From assembly GCF_943912325.1 (NCBI RefSeq), contig NZ_CALTTX010000010.1, forward strand, positions 1-55,300: a stretch of DNA of 55,300 bases, read 5' to 3'. The notes under the pieces are model-generated. The model was not told the DNA's origin, did no database searches, and was given only the letters and a program-made list of their open reading frames with translations. The translations under genes were made by a program, and so were the position numbers. The DNA comes from an uncultured Microbacterium sp. Its GTDB lineage: Bacteria > Actinomycetota > Actinomycetes > Actinomycetales > Microbacteriaceae. Positions 1 through 8,479 of the stretch are shown here, one piece after another; position 1 is the first letter of the stretch, and every line of letters starts with the position of its first letter.

Positions 1-1087
1 TGAAGAGGTCGGACTGCAGGAAGATCTGGCCGTCGGTGATCGAGATCACGTTGGTGGGGATGTAGGCCGAGACGTCGTTGGCCTTGGTCTCGATGATGGG
101 AAGACCCGTCATCGAGCCGGCTCCCAGCTCGTCCGAGAGCTTGGCGCAACGCTCGAGCAGACGCGAGTGCAGGTAGAAGACGTCGCCGGGGTACGCTTCA
201 CGGCCCGGCGGGCGACGGAGCAGCAGCGACACGGCGCGGTAGGCCTCGGCCTGCTTCGAGAGGTCATCGAAGATGATCAGCACGTGCTTGCCGTCGTACA
301 TCCAGTGCTGGCCGATGGCCGAACCGGTGTAGGGAGCGAGGTACTTGAAGCCAGCGGGGTCGGAGGCGGGAGCGGCGACGATCGTCGTGTACTCCATAGC
401 TCCGGCATCCTCGAGCGCACCCTTGACGGAAGCGATCGTCGAGCCCTTCTGGCCGATCGCGACGTAGATGCAGCGAACCTGCTTCTTCGGGTCGCCCGAC
501 GCCCAGTTGTCTTTCTGGTTGATGATCGTGTCGATCGCGATAGCCGTCTTGCCGGTTTGGCGGTCGCCGATGATGAGCTGACGCTGGCCGCGGCCGACGG
601 GGATCATCGCGTCGATCGCCTTGATGCCGGTCTGCATGGGCTCGTGCACCGACTTGCGCTGCATGACGCCCGGCGCCTGCAGCTCGAGCGCGCGGCGACC
701 ATCGATCGGGGTGACCTCGCCGAGGCCGTCGATCGGGTTGCCGAGCGGGTCGATGACGCGGCCGAGGTAGCCGTCGCCGACGGGAACCGAGAGCACCTCG
801 CCCGTGCGGGTGACCTCTTGACCGGCCTCGATGCCGGCGAAGTCGCCGAGGACGACAACACCGACTTCGTGCTCGTCGAGGTTCTGCGCGAGGCCCTGCG
901 TGCCGTCGGCGAAAACGACGATCTCGTTCGCCATGACGCCGGGGAGCCCCTCGACGTGCGCGATGCCGTCGGCCGCGTCGATGACGGTGCCGACTTCGCT
1001 GGCCGCCGCACCCGTGGGCTCGTAGGCGGCGACGAAGTCCTTCAGCGCGTCACGAATGACGTCGGGGCTGATGGAGAGTTCTGCCAT
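1..1087 (-). CDS. atpA: ATP synthase F1 subunit alpha (3' end missing)
   Basis: Catalytic-hexamer subunit of the F1 motor, which binds nucleotide at non-catalytic sites and forms the ring with beta. About 362 N-terminal residues are visible; the rest lies beyond the left edge. The start ATG gives MAELSISPDVI. The P-loop GDRQTGKT is near residue 173, followed by the KQVRCIYVAIGQK stretch and the QHWMYDGKHVLIIFDDLSKQ region typical of alpha. It is the last visible gene of the operon atpB-E-F-H-A, with 84 bases between the atpH stop and its start. atpG, atpD and atpC presumably follow outside the window. Identity is essentially certain. Confidence 0.98.
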   Translation of the reverse strand, partial: MAELSISPDVIRDALKDFVAAYEPTGAAASEVGTVIDAADGIAHVEGLPGVMANEIVVFADGTQGLAQNLDEHEVGVVVLGDFAGIEAGQEVTRTGEVLSVPVGDGYLGRVIDPLGNPIDGLGEVTPIDGRRALELQAPGVMQRKSVHEPMQTGIKAIDAMIPVGRGQRQLIIGDRQTGKTAIAIDTIINQKDNWASGDPKKQVRCIYVAIGQKGSTIASVKGALEDAGAMEYTTIVAAPASDPAGFKYLAPYTGSAIGQHWMYDGKHVLIIFDDLSKQAEAYRAVSLLLRRPPGREAYPGDVFYLHSRLLERCAKLSDELGAGSMTGLPIIETKANDVSAYIPTNVISITDGQIFLQSDLF

Positions 1088-1171
1088 TGTCTTCCCTTTT
1101 CCGTAAGAGCTCTGTGCGAAGGATGCTTCGCGGTTCCGCGCGTGGCGCGGGCAGTCTGGTGTGGCGCGGTA

Positions 1172-1960
1172 CTAGCCCGCGAGCCTCGTTCGAAGGTCGG
1201 CGAGGCGTGCCGCGATCGAAGCGTCGATCACGTCGTCGGCGATCTGCACGCGAAGCCCTCCGACGACCGCGGGGTCGACGACGGGGTTGAGCGTGACGGG
1301 AGTGTTGTAGCGGGCCGACAGGATCGACGCGAGCTTCTCGGCCTGCGCGGCCGACAGCGGCTTCGCCGTGGTGACGGTCGCGACCGAGCGGCCGCGCTGC
1401 GCCGCGACGATCTTCTCGGCGCGGGTCAGCAGCTGGCGAACGCGCCGTTCGCGCGGCAGGCGCACGAGCTCGGAGACGATCAGGACCGTTGCCTCGCTGG
1501 TAGAAGCCGCGAAGAGGGAACGCACGAGATCCGCCTTCTTGGCGTCGTCGCCGAGGCGCGAGCCGAGAGCGAGCTCGAGCTGCGGGTTCTGCGCGACGAC
1601 GCGCGTCACTCCGAAGAGCTCGCTTTCGACGTCCGCGTCCGCGCTGCTGACCGACGCGGCGCGAATACCGAGCTCTTCGATGGCGTCGACGAGGTCGTCG
1701 GTCTGCGACCACCGCTGCGCGACCACGGCGCTCACGAGCGCGACGGTGGCCGGTGCGAGCGAGCCGAACACGGCCGCCACCACCTTCTCGCGCGCCTCGG
1801 GTGCCGCAGCCTTGTCGGCGAGCGCCGATGCGAGCGCCGGCGAACCGTCGAGCGCGCGGGCGACCGCGAACAGTTCGGCCGCGACCGTGAGGTCGACTCC
1901 GGACTGCGCGTCGAGCGCCTTCGCGCTCGCCTCGAGAGCGTTGGTGGTCGCAGCACCCAT
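1172..1960 (-). CDS. atpH: ATP synthase F1 subunit delta
   Basis: Peripheral-stalk subunit (OSCP homologue) that ties the top of the F1 hexamer to the b subunits. It has 262 residues, longer than the roughly 180 of E. coli delta. The extra length is usual for actinobacteria of this type, and here delta is not fused to b as it is in mycobacteria. The C-terminal part carries the conserved segment ARYNTPVTLNPVVDPAVVGG and ends in the LADLRTRLAG helix. The atpF stop TGA overlaps its ATG by one base (TGATG), which indicates translational coupling. Position between atpF and atpA confirms the call. Confidence 0.95.
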   Translation of the reverse strand: MGAATTNALEASAKALDAQSGVDLTVAAELFAVARALDGSPALASALADKAAAPEAREKVVAAVFGSLAPATVALVSAVVAQRWSQTDDLVDAIEELGIRAASVSSADADVESELFGVTRVVAQNPQLELALGSRLGDDAKKADLVRSLFAASTSEATVLIVSELVRLPRERRVRQLLTRAEKIVAAQRGRSVATVTTAKPLSAAQAEKLASILSARYNTPVTLNPVVDPAVVGGLRVQIADDVIDASIAARLADLRTRLAG

Positions 1961-2532
1961 CAGGAAACCGGTCCCTGAGGCTGCTTCGCGGACTCCGACG
2001 CCTCGAGCTCGGCGAGGAAGCGGTCAACGACCGAGGTCGCCTTCGCGTCGTCCGAGAGCGATTCGCCGATGACGCCACCGGCCAGATCGAGCGCCAGCGT
2101 GCCGACCTCGCTACGGAGCGAAACGAGCGCGCTCTGGCGCTCGGCCTCGATCTGCGCGTGCGCCGTCGCCGTCAGGCGTGCCGCCTCGGTCGACGCGGTC
2201 TCTTTCGCCTCCGAGACGATCTTGCGGCCGTCTTCGCGCGCGGACTCACGGATCTCGCCTGCCTCTTTGCGAGCCTCGGCGAGCTGCGCCGTGTACTCCT
2301 CGAGAGCAGCCTCGGCCTTGCGCTGGGCCTCATCGGCCTTGGCGATGTTGCCTTCGATCGCGGCGGAGCGCTGATCGAGCAGCACGGTGAGCTTGGGCAG
2401 CGCCACCTTCCAGAACACGACAAGGATGATGACGAAGCACACGGCCGACCAGATGATGTCGTACCACGCCGGAATCAGCGGGTTCTTCGCCTCACCGCCT
2501 TCGGCAGCGAACGTGACAAGAGCGGAAAGCAT
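1960..2532 (-). CDS. atpF: ATP synthase F0 subunit b
   Basis: Membrane-anchored peripheral stalk subunit. The 190-residue protein has one N-terminal transmembrane helix (about residues 25-45) followed by a long charged alpha-helical stalk rich in Ala, Glu, Lys and Arg (QRKAEAALEEYTAQLAEARKEAGE). A short amphipathic C-terminal segment contacts delta. There is one b gene in the visible part of the operon, so the stalk is probably a homodimer. It is 28 bases downstream of the atpE stop, with an AGGAG-like ribosome binding site, and overlaps atpH. Confidence 0.96.
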   Translation of the reverse strand: MLSALVTFAAEGGEAKNPLIPAWYDIIWSAVCFVIILVVFWKVALPKLTVLLDQRSAAIEGNIAKADEAQRKAEAALEEYTAQLAEARKEAGEIRESAREDGRKIVSEAKETASTEAARLTATAHAQIEAERQSALVSLRSEVGTLALDLAGGVIGESLSDDAKATSVVDRFLAELEASESAKQPQGPVS

Positions 2533-2560
2533 CCTGTCTCCTTAAGTCTGGGGTGGGCGA

Positions 2561-2794
2561 TTACTGGAAGATGAAGTAGGTCGCGATACCGATGAAGGCG
2601 AGCGCCTCGGTGAAGGCGATACCGATGAACATCAGCACCTGCAGGCGACCGGCGAGCTCGGGCTGGCGAGCCACACCCTCGATCGTCTTGCCGACGACGA
2701 TGCCCACGCCGATCGCGGGGCCGATGGCCGCGAGGCCGTAACCCATCGTTGCGACGTTGCCGGAGAGTTCGGCGAGAACCGTAGTTGCGTCCAC
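2561..2794 (-). CDS. atpE: ATP synthase F0 subunit c
   Basis: Proteolipid of the rotating membrane ring. At 77 residues it forms two transmembrane helices. Helix 1 carries the glycine-rich packing motif (AIGPAIGVGIVVG, about residues 23-35). A polar loop ARQPE follows, and helix 2 carries the ion-binding carboxylate Glu63 (FTEALAFIG). I see no clear Na+-binding signature, so proton coupling is assumed. The product is hydrophobic and the gene is preceded by a good purine-rich ribosome binding site (GGAAA at 5-10 bases), as expected for a subunit needed in many copies. Confidence 0.97.
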   Translation of the reverse strand: MDATTVLAELSGNVATMGYGLAAIGPAIGVGIVVGKTIEGVARQPELAGRLQVLMFIGIAFTEALAFIGIATYFIFQ

Positions 2795-2837
2795 GGTGGT
2801 GTTTCCTTTCGGTTGTGGGCGGCGTGTGCCGACCGGT

Positions 2838-3644
2838 TCAGTGCTCTTCCGCGACCGCGAGCTGGATATAGACCGCGGTGAGGATGGTGAAGACGTAGGC
2901 CTGGAGGAAGGCCACGAAGATCTCGAACAGGGTGAAAGCGAAGCCGAAGGCGAGGGTGCCGACGCTGAGAAGCGACCACCAGCCGCTCAGCGTGATGAGG
3001 AAGAACTGCGTCGCCGAGAAGAACAGCACGAGCATGAGGTGCCCGACGATCATGTTCATCAGCAGACGGAGCGTCAGCGTCACGGGCCGGATGACGAAGG
3101 TCGAGATGAACTCGAGCGGCGTGATGATGATGTAGAGGAACCACGGCACGCCCGAGGGGAAGAGCGAGTTCTTGAAGAAGTTGCCGGGGCTCTTGCGGAT
3201 GCCCGCATAGATGAAGGTCACGTACGACACGACCGCGAGCAACAGCGGAACCGCCACGATCGAGGTTCCCGCGAGGTTGAAGAACGGGATCACGCCGGTG
3301 ATGTTCATGAACAGCACCATGAAGAAGATCGTCGTGAGGATCGGCAGGAAGCGCCGACCGTCTTTGCGACCGAGCAGGTCTTCGGCGATGTTGACGCGCA
3401 CGAAGTCGAGGCCGAGTTCGACGACCGACTGGAAACGCGTCGGAACGACCTTCATGCGTCGCGTGCCGAGCCAGAAGATGAGGACGATCGCCGCGGTCGA
3501 GATGAACTGCAGCAGATGGATGCGCGTGATGACGAGCGCCCCGATCTGGAACACCGGGTCGGGGAAGAACTCCGCGATCGAGGGGCCGTGGAAGCCCCCG
3601 TCATCGCTCGACGCGGCATTGGCGATCAGGGTCATGGAATGCAT
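2838..3644 (-). CDS. atpB: ATP synthase F0 subunit a
   Basis: Stator channel protein that forms the two proton half-channels against the c-ring. Several transmembrane helices are visible. The essential arginine sits in the penultimate helix (LTLRLLMNMIVGH), and the last helix contains FVAFLQAYVFTILTAVY. I chose the ATG at 3644 (268 residues, MHSMTLIANAAS). A TTG at 3689 would add 15 residues of unremarkable sequence, and the ATG nine bases inside is also possible. It is the first structural gene of the atp operon, behind a 250-base region that separates it from the AtpI-like gene. Confidence 0.94.
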   Translation of the reverse strand: MHSMTLIANAASSDDGGFHGPSIAEFFPDPVFQIGALVITRIHLLQFISTAAIVLIFWLGTRRMKVVPTRFQSVVELGLDFVRVNIAEDLLGRKDGRRFLPILTTIFFMVLFMNITGVIPFFNLAGTSIVAVPLLLAVVSYVTFIYAGIRKSPGNFFKNSLFPSGVPWFLYIIITPLEFISTFVIRPVTLTLRLLMNMIVGHLMLVLFFSATQFFLITLSGWWSLLSVGTLAFGFAFTLFEIFVAFLQAYVFTILTAVYIQLAVAEEH

Positions 3645-3941
3645 CAGGTGCGCTGACTCCAGCTTCGGGGCACCGCTTATGCGGCGCAACGACGGGTGGG
3701 GAGCGTCATCCTCGGCGGCACACTGCTTCGTGGGTCACGTGTGTGGGTCACTCTCGACTGTGGTTCCTCGCTCTGAACGGAAAACCGCGCAGAGCATGGG
3801 GTCACATTGAGGTGCAGTAGGCACCGGCCTCAGGGAACATGTTCAGCCTATCAGGCCGACCGGGCTCTTCCGTTCAGAAGTGGCGCTTCGAGGGTTGCGC
3901 CCGCTTGCCGAAGGGCTCGGAGGACGGTCGTAGAGGCGGCG
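3645..3941 (-). other. Non-coding stretch ahead of atpB
   Basis: Between the AtpI-like gene and atpB. I see no convincing ORF, and no promoter with both a clean -35 and -10 on the minus strand. A TAGGCT hexamer near 3848 is the best -10-like match. The operon may be read from here as well as from upstream genes. Confidence 0.4.
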
Positions 3942-4466
3942 TCAGGCGTGCGGTGAGGCATCCGTCTGCTGCTCACGAATGTCGTCGTCGCCCGGTTCGT
4001 CCCCGGGCAGACTGACGTCGCTCGCGTACGGAAGCCGGGTGCGCAAGAGCACGACGACGTCGACGACGAGGGAAGCGACGATGCCCGCGACGATCGCGAG
4101 GAAGAGCACGACAGGCGTGACCCACGGCTGACCCCGCAGGACCAGCAGCGCGACGAAGAACACGACGAACTTGAGAATCCAGCCGCCGAGCACGAGCCCG
4201 AAGAAGATCGGAACGTAGAGAGCGTCGCCGTACCAACGGTTCGCGATGAGGATCGACAGCGAGGTGATCGCGAGGAAGACGGCGGCGAGCAACACGCCGA
4301 CGAGCGCGCTCGCGAGCCCCGATCCCCCGTCTGTGAGAAAGCCCACGATGGCGCCGACGACGAGCAGAGCGCCCGTCACGGCACCGCCCCACACGAGCGT
4401 CCGCACGAGAATCGGCGTGCTCGTGGGCTTCGGGCGGGGTGTTGCAGGAGTGTGGTCGGCGGTCAT
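3942..4466 (-). CDS. AtpI-like small membrane protein
   Basis: A 174-residue protein with four predicted transmembrane helices. The tail is acidic and hydrophilic (LPGDEPGDDDIREQQTD). The N-terminal 25 residues are Pro/Thr-rich. Its place directly before atpB and after wecA is that of the actinobacterial AtpI-like gene. AtpI helps c-ring assembly or Mg2+ supply in other bacteria, but similarity here is by topology and position only. I chose the ATG at 4466 because the longer frame starting at 4589 overlaps wecA and reads as arginine/proline shadow sequence. It lies 49 bases after the wecA stop. Confidence 0.75.
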   Translation of the reverse strand: MTADHTPATPRPKPTSTPILVRTLVWGGAVTGALLVVGAIVGFLTDGGSGLASALVGVLLAAVFLAITSLSILIANRWYGDALYVPIFFGLVLGGWILKFVVFFVALLVLRGQPWVTPVVLFLAIVAGIVASLVVDVVVLLRTRLPYASDVSLPGDEPGDDDIREQQTDASPHA

Positions 4467-4515
4467 CGTCGTCCTCGTCTGTCGGCGCGGTGGAGCGCGG
4501 GCGGGCGGTGAGTGG

Positions 4516-5685
4516 TCAGGGAAGCTCTTCGATGGGCGTGAGCACCTCATCGGAGCCGGGAGGGGGCGGCGTGCTGCGGCGTTTGCCACGGGAGGGCAGG
4601 ATCGTCAGCACGATGCACGCGGCCGCGCCGACGAGGGCGAAGACGACCCCGATCCAATACGCGGGCGCGAGCAGGAACATCAGCAGCACGCCGATTCCGG
4701 CGACCGCGGTCCACGCATAGAACACCAGCACGGCGTCGCGATCGGAGTGCCCCATGTCGAGCATGCGGTGATGCAAGTGTTTGCGGTCGGGCGAGAACGG
4801 CGACTTGCCCGCGCTCATGCGCCGAATGACGGCGAGCGAGAAATCGAGCAGGGGCAGCAGCACGACGACGATCGGCAGGATGATCGGGATGAACGCACCG
4901 AGAAGTTGCGAGCGGCCGAGCTCGTCGGGATCGAGCACGGTCGGTTCGAGCGCCCCCGTGATCGCGATCGCCGAGGTCGCCATGAGCAGACCGAGTAGCA
5001 AAGCCCCGGCATCCCCCATGAAAAGCTTCGCGGGATTCCAGTTCATGACGAGGAATCCCGCGCACGCGCCGGCCATGACGGCGGCGAGGAAGGTCGCGAG
5101 CGAGAAGTTGCTCGTCGCGAAGTCGCGCAGCAGCAGGTACGAGTAGGCGAAGAACACGCCGTTCGCGATGAGACAGACGCCCGCGACCAGGCCGTCGAGA
5201 CCGTCGATGAAGTTGACGGCGTTCATGACGATGACGATCGAGAAGACGGTCAGCGCGAAGCTCAACCAGCCCGAGACGATCGTCATGCCTCCGATTGGCA
5301 GCGCGAAGATCTGCAGTTGCCCCCACCACGCGACGAGCCCCGCGGCAACGAACTGCGCGCCGAGCTTGATCATCCAGTCGAGATCCCACAGGTCATCGGC
5401 GACGCCCACGAGCACGATGAGCAGGGATGCCGCCATGATGGCGTAGACCTGTTGCGGCTGACTCCAGAACGGCGCGAAGAACTCGTTGTAGCGGCTGAGC
5501 GCCATGACCACCATGATGCTGATGAACATCGCGATGCCGCCGAGCCGGGGCGTGGGTGTCTTGTGCACATCGCGCTCGCGGATGCCGGGATACAGCTTGA
5601 ATCGCAGGCTCAGCTGCCAGACGACCCACGACAGTGCGAGGGTGAACAGCGCCGTCAGGAGAAAGACGAAGAGGTACTGCTTCAC
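4516..5685 (-). CDS. wecA: Undecaprenyl-phosphate N-acetylglucosaminyl-1-phosphate transferase (WecA/Rfe, MraY family)
   Basis: Polytopic membrane enzyme that transfers a sugar-1-phosphate from a UDP-sugar to decaprenyl or undecaprenyl phosphate. This starts a cell-wall linker or surface polysaccharide. In actinobacteria this locus makes the arabinogalactan or teichoic linkage unit. The 389-residue protein has the family's catalytic elements: Asp-Asp at 97-98 (GVADDLWD), NFIDGLDGL at 158-166, MGDAGA at 223-228 and the HLHHR loop at 303-307. Start is a GTG whose TG overlaps the sua5 stop (GTGA), so the two genes are translationally coupled. The C-terminus is a short Pro/Glu tail. Confidence 0.93.
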   Translation of the reverse strand: MKQYLFVFLLTALFTLALSWVVWQLSLRFKLYPGIRERDVHKTPTPRLGGIAMFISIMVVMALSRYNEFFAPFWSQPQQVYAIMAASLLIVLVGVADDLWDLDWMIKLGAQFVAAGLVAWWGQLQIFALPIGGMTIVSGWLSFALTVFSIVIVMNAVNFIDGLDGLVAGVCLIANGVFFAYSYLLLRDFATSNFSLATFLAAVMAGACAGFLVMNWNPAKLFMGDAGALLLGLLMATSAIAITGALEPTVLDPDELGRSQLLGAFIPIILPIVVVLLPLLDFSLAVIRRMSAGKSPFSPDRKHLHHRMLDMGHSDRDAVLVFYAWTAVAGIGVLLMFLLAPAYWIGVVFALVGAAACIVLTILPSRGKRRSTPPPPGSDEVLTPIEELP

Positions 5686-6374
5686 GCCTCGGCGTCCGGG
5701 CTCGGGGCGGGCTCGAGCAGGTCGCCGAGCAGATCGGCGAGGCGCTCGCGCGTCACGGCACCCTCGCGCAGGATGCGCACCCGACCACCCTCGGGCGCGC
5801 CGTGCTGGAGGCCCGTCGCGTCGATGATCGTCGATGCGATGCCCGTCGCCGAGGATCCGCCGTCGAGGTAGACCGCGACCGACGTCGTCAGCATGTGCTC
5901 GGCCTCGAGCGCCGAGGTCGCCGCGCGCTGACCCGTGAGGTTCGCGCTCGAGACGGCGAGCGGGCCCGTCTCTTCGAGAAGCTCGAGCACGAGGCGGTTG
6001 TCGGGCATGCGCACCGCGACGGTGCCGTGGGTCTCGCCGAGATCCCACGTGAGCGACGGCTGCGAGCGCAAAACGACCGTGAGTCCTCCTGGCCAGAGCT
6101 CGCCCACGAGGGCCTCGACCGCGGCGGGAACGTCCGACGTGAGCGCGTGGAGGGTCGCTACGCCCGGCACGAGGACGGGTGGCGGCTGCTGGCGCCCGCG
6201 GCCCTTGGCGTCGAGCAGGCGCTGCACCGCCGTCGGCGAGAACGCGTCGGCCGCGACCCCGTACACGGTGTCGGTCGGCACGACGACGAGTTCGCCGCGA
6301 GCGATTGCCGCGCGAGCGGCGCGCATGCCGGCGAGGAGCTCTGCCTGATCGGCGCAGTCGAAGAGAGGGGCCAT
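5682..6374 (-). CDS. L-threonylcarbamoyladenylate synthase (Sua5/YrdC/TsaC family)
   Basis: Makes threonylcarbamoyl-AMP from threonine, bicarbonate and ATP, the first step of t6A37 modification of ANN-decoding tRNAs. The 230-residue protein is a single YrdC domain. The features used are VVPTDTVYGVAADAFS near residue 33, KGRGRQQPPPVLV, the LWPGGLTVVL strand, the TVAVRMPDN segment and AVSSANLTGQ. It lacks the extra C-terminal Sua5 domain, so it is the short TsaC-type form. In actinobacteria this gene follows prmC, as here. A TAGACT -10 element lies 9 bases before the ATG, so it may have its own nearly leaderless promoter. Confidence 0.93.
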   Translation of the reverse strand: MAPLFDCADQAELLAGMRAARAAIARGELVVVPTDTVYGVAADAFSPTAVQRLLDAKGRGRQQPPPVLVPGVATLHALTSDVPAAVEALVGELWPGGLTVVLRSQPSLTWDLGETHGTVAVRMPDNRLVLELLEETGPLAVSSANLTGQRAATSALEAEHMLTTSVAVYLDGGSSATGIASTIIDATGLQHGAPEGGRVRILREGAVTRERLADLLGDLLEPAPSPDAEA

Positions 6375-6383
6375 AGCCCCTCA

Positions 6384-6389
6384 AGTCTA
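6384..6389 (-). promoter_or_regulatory. -10 element for the Sua5-family gene
   Basis: TAGACT on the minus strand, 9 bases before the ATG. The intervening bases contain GAGGGGCT, identical to the sequence just before argS. No clear -35. Confidence 0.55.
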
Positions 6390-6444
6390 GGCGTCCGCGC
6401 CGATTCCACGCCTCGGGCTCGAGCGGCGGGTCACCACCGGCGGA

Positions 6445-7362
6445 TCAGGTTCGGATCGCGGTCGTGACGCGATCGCGCATCGTCAGATCGGGATGCGTCG
6501 CGGCGGCGCGCCAGCCGTCGGCAGTCAGGATCTCGCGCACGGCCTGCCCCTGCCACTCGCCGTGCTCGATCGCGATGAAGCCACCGGGATGCAGCAAACG
6601 ACGCGCCTCCCGGCTGATCACACGTACGACGTCGAGACCGTCGGGCCCGCCGTAGAGCGCCTGCTCGGGATCGAACAGGCGCACTTCGGGATCACGGGGA
6701 ATTGCGCCATCGGGCACGTAGGGCGGGTTGGACACGATGACATCGACCGTGCCGTCGAGCTCGGGCAAGGCACCCGCGATGTCGTGGAAGACGATGCGGG
6801 CGTTCTGCGCGCCGACTCGCTCGCGGTTCTCGCGCGCCCAGACGAATGCGTCGACGGAATTCTCGACGCCCCACACGCGAGCGTGAGGCACTTCGCTCGC
6901 GAGGGCGAGGGCCAGGGCTCCGCTCCCCGTACCGAGATCGACCGCGCGTGGCTCGGGCGTGCTCGCGGCGAGCAACGCGTCGATCGCGTGTTGCGCGAGG
7001 ATCTCGGTTTCGGGACGCGGGACGAAGACCCCGGGTCCGACCGCGAGTTCGAGCATGCGGAAGGGCGCCGTGCCGACGATGTGCTGCAGGGGTTCGCGGG
7101 CAGCGCGGCGAGCGATCAGGGACTCATACGTCGAGGCATCCGTCTCATTCAGCGTCTCACCGCGCACGACGGCCGCCTGCAATCCGCCCCGCGATGTCTC
7201 GAGCGCGTGGGCGAGCAGCAGCTCGGCGTCGACGTCGGCCGTGCCGACGCCCGCGCGCGCGAGGGTCGCAGCACCGCGACTGAGCGCGTCGCGCAAACCA
7301 CGCGCCGCAGCCTCGGATTCGGCGGGAACGGGAGTGGTCGCGGGAATCAATTGATCGGGCAT
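6445..7362 (-). CDS. prmC: Peptide chain release factor N5-glutamine methyltransferase
   Basis: SAM-dependent enzyme that methylates the Gln of the GGQ motif in release factors 1 and 2. An N-terminal helical domain (LSRGAATLARAGV...) is followed by the Rossmann methyltransferase domain. That domain has the SAM site VDLGTGSGALALALA and the diagnostic NPPY motif (VSNPPYVPDG) that binds the target glutamine. I prefer the ATG at 7362 (305 residues), because a TATTCT element lies 10 bases before it; ATGs at 7371 and 7383 are alternatives. Normally prmC directly follows prfA. Here three opposite-strand genes separate them, so it needs its own promoter. Confidence 0.93.
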   Translation of the reverse strand: MPDQLIPATTPVPAESEAAARGLRDALSRGAATLARAGVGTADVDAELLLAHALETSRGGLQAAVVRGETLNETDASTYESLIARRAAREPLQHIVGTAPFRMLELAVGPGVFVPRPETEILAQHAIDALLAASTPEPRAVDLGTGSGALALALASEVPHARVWGVENSVDAFVWARENRERVGAQNARIVFHDIAGALPELDGTVDVIVSNPPYVPDGAIPRDPEVRLFDPEQALYGGPDGLDVVRVISREARRLLHPGGFIAIEHGEWQGQAVREILTADGWRAAATHPDLTMRDRVTTAIRT

Positions 7363-7372
7363 GTCATTCATC

Positions 7373-7378
7373 AGAATA
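7373..7378 (-). promoter_or_regulatory. Possible -10 element for prmC
   Basis: TATTCT on the minus strand, 10 bases before the preferred ATG. It would fall inside the coding frame if the upstream ATG at 7383 were used, so it bears on the start choice. Confidence 0.4.
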
Positions 7379-7525
7379 CGCATGTGACGTGCGCGCTTCG
7401 CACGGCGTCACATTCGGCGAACGGGAATGCCGCGCCGCGTAGGCTGGTTTCCCCAGGCACCGACGCCCGCGCTTTCTCGCGCTCCGGGGCGGTTCCGACA
7501 TCTCCCGCGACACCGAAAGGCTGAC

Positions 7526-8464
7526 ATGCCCGGCATCCATTCCGACATCACGAGCGCGTTCGGCAACACCCCGCTCGTCCGCCTCAACCGCGTCACCGAG
7601 GGCCTTCCCGGCACGGTGCTCGCGAAGCTCGAGTTCTACAACCCCGCGTCGAGCGTGAAGGACCGCCTCGGCATCGCGATCGTCGACGCAGCCGAAGCGT
7701 CGGGCGCGCTGCAGCCGGGCGGCACGATCGTCGAGGGCACGAGCGGCAACACGGGCATCGCCCTCGCGATGGTCGGCGCCGCGCGCGGATACCGCGTGAT
7801 CCTGACGATGCCGTCGTCGATGTCGGTCGAACGTCGCCTGCTGCTCAAGGCCTACGGCGCCGAGCTCGTGCTGACCGACCCCGCGCTCGGCATGAAGGGC
7901 GCCGTCGCGAAGGCCGAAGAGATCGCGGCAGAGACGCCCGGAGCGGTGCTCGCGAAGCAGTTCGCGAACGAGGCCAACCCCGCAATCCACCGCAAGACGA
8001 CGGCCGAAGAGATCATCGCCGACACCGACGGCAAGGTCGACTACTTCGTCGCCGGCATCGGCACGGGCGGCACGATCACGGGCGTCGGCCAGGTGCTCAA
8101 GGAGCGTGTGCCCGGGGCCCAGGTCGTCGCCGTCGAGCCGAAGGACTCCCCCCTGCTGACCGAGGGTCACCCCGGCCCCCACAAGATCCAGGGCATCGGG
8201 CCGAACTTCATCCCCGAGATCCTCGATCAGGGCGTCATCGACGAGGTCATCGACGTCGAGTTCCCCGACGCGATCGACACCGCCCGCGCCGTCGCGACGA
8301 AAGAGGGAATCCTCGTCGGAATCTCGTCGGGTGCGGCCGTCTGGGCGGCGCTGCAGATCGCCGCACGCCCTGAGGCCGCCGGCAAGAACATCGTCGTGAT
8401 CATCCCGTCGTTCGGCGAGCGCTACCTCTCGACCGCGCTCTACGAGCACCTGCGCGAGGACTGA
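7526..8464 (+). CDS. cysK: Cysteine synthase (O-acetylserine sulfhydrylase)
   Basis: PLP enzyme making L-cysteine from O-acetylserine and sulfide. It has 312 residues, the usual length. The PLP lysine is Lys45 (ASSVKDRLG), with the EGTSGNTGIALA phosphate and substrate loop near residue 71 and a GIGTGGTITG PLP-phosphate loop. I chose the ATG at 7526, preceded by GAAAGG. The frame is open further upstream, but that part is unlike any cysteine synthase. The neighbour cysE, 15 bases downstream, supplies its substrate, so the pair is a cysteine-synthase operon. A TAGGCT hexamer at 7440 may be the promoter -10. Confidence 0.96.
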   Translation: MPGIHSDITSAFGNTPLVRLNRVTEGLPGTVLAKLEFYNPASSVKDRLGIAIVDAAEASGALQPGGTIVEGTSGNTGIALAMVGAARGYRVILTMPSSMSVERRLLLKAYGAELVLTDPALGMKGAVAKAEEIAAETPGAVLAKQFANEANPAIHRKTTAEEIIADTDGKVDYFVAGIGTGGTITGVGQVLKERVPGAQVVAVEPKDSPLLTEGHPGPHKIQGIGPNFIPEILDQGVIDEVIDVEFPDAIDTARAVATKEGILVGISSGAAVWAALQIAARPEAAGKNIVVIIPSFGERYLSTALYEHLRED

Positions 8465-8479
8465 GCGATCGTCACTCGA

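Noticed and set aside
4516..6384. A 622-codon frame covering wecA and part of the Sua5-family gene
   Set aside because: The N-terminal part is Arg-rich shadow of the Sua5-family gene. The GTGA junction at 5682-5685 marks the real wecA start.
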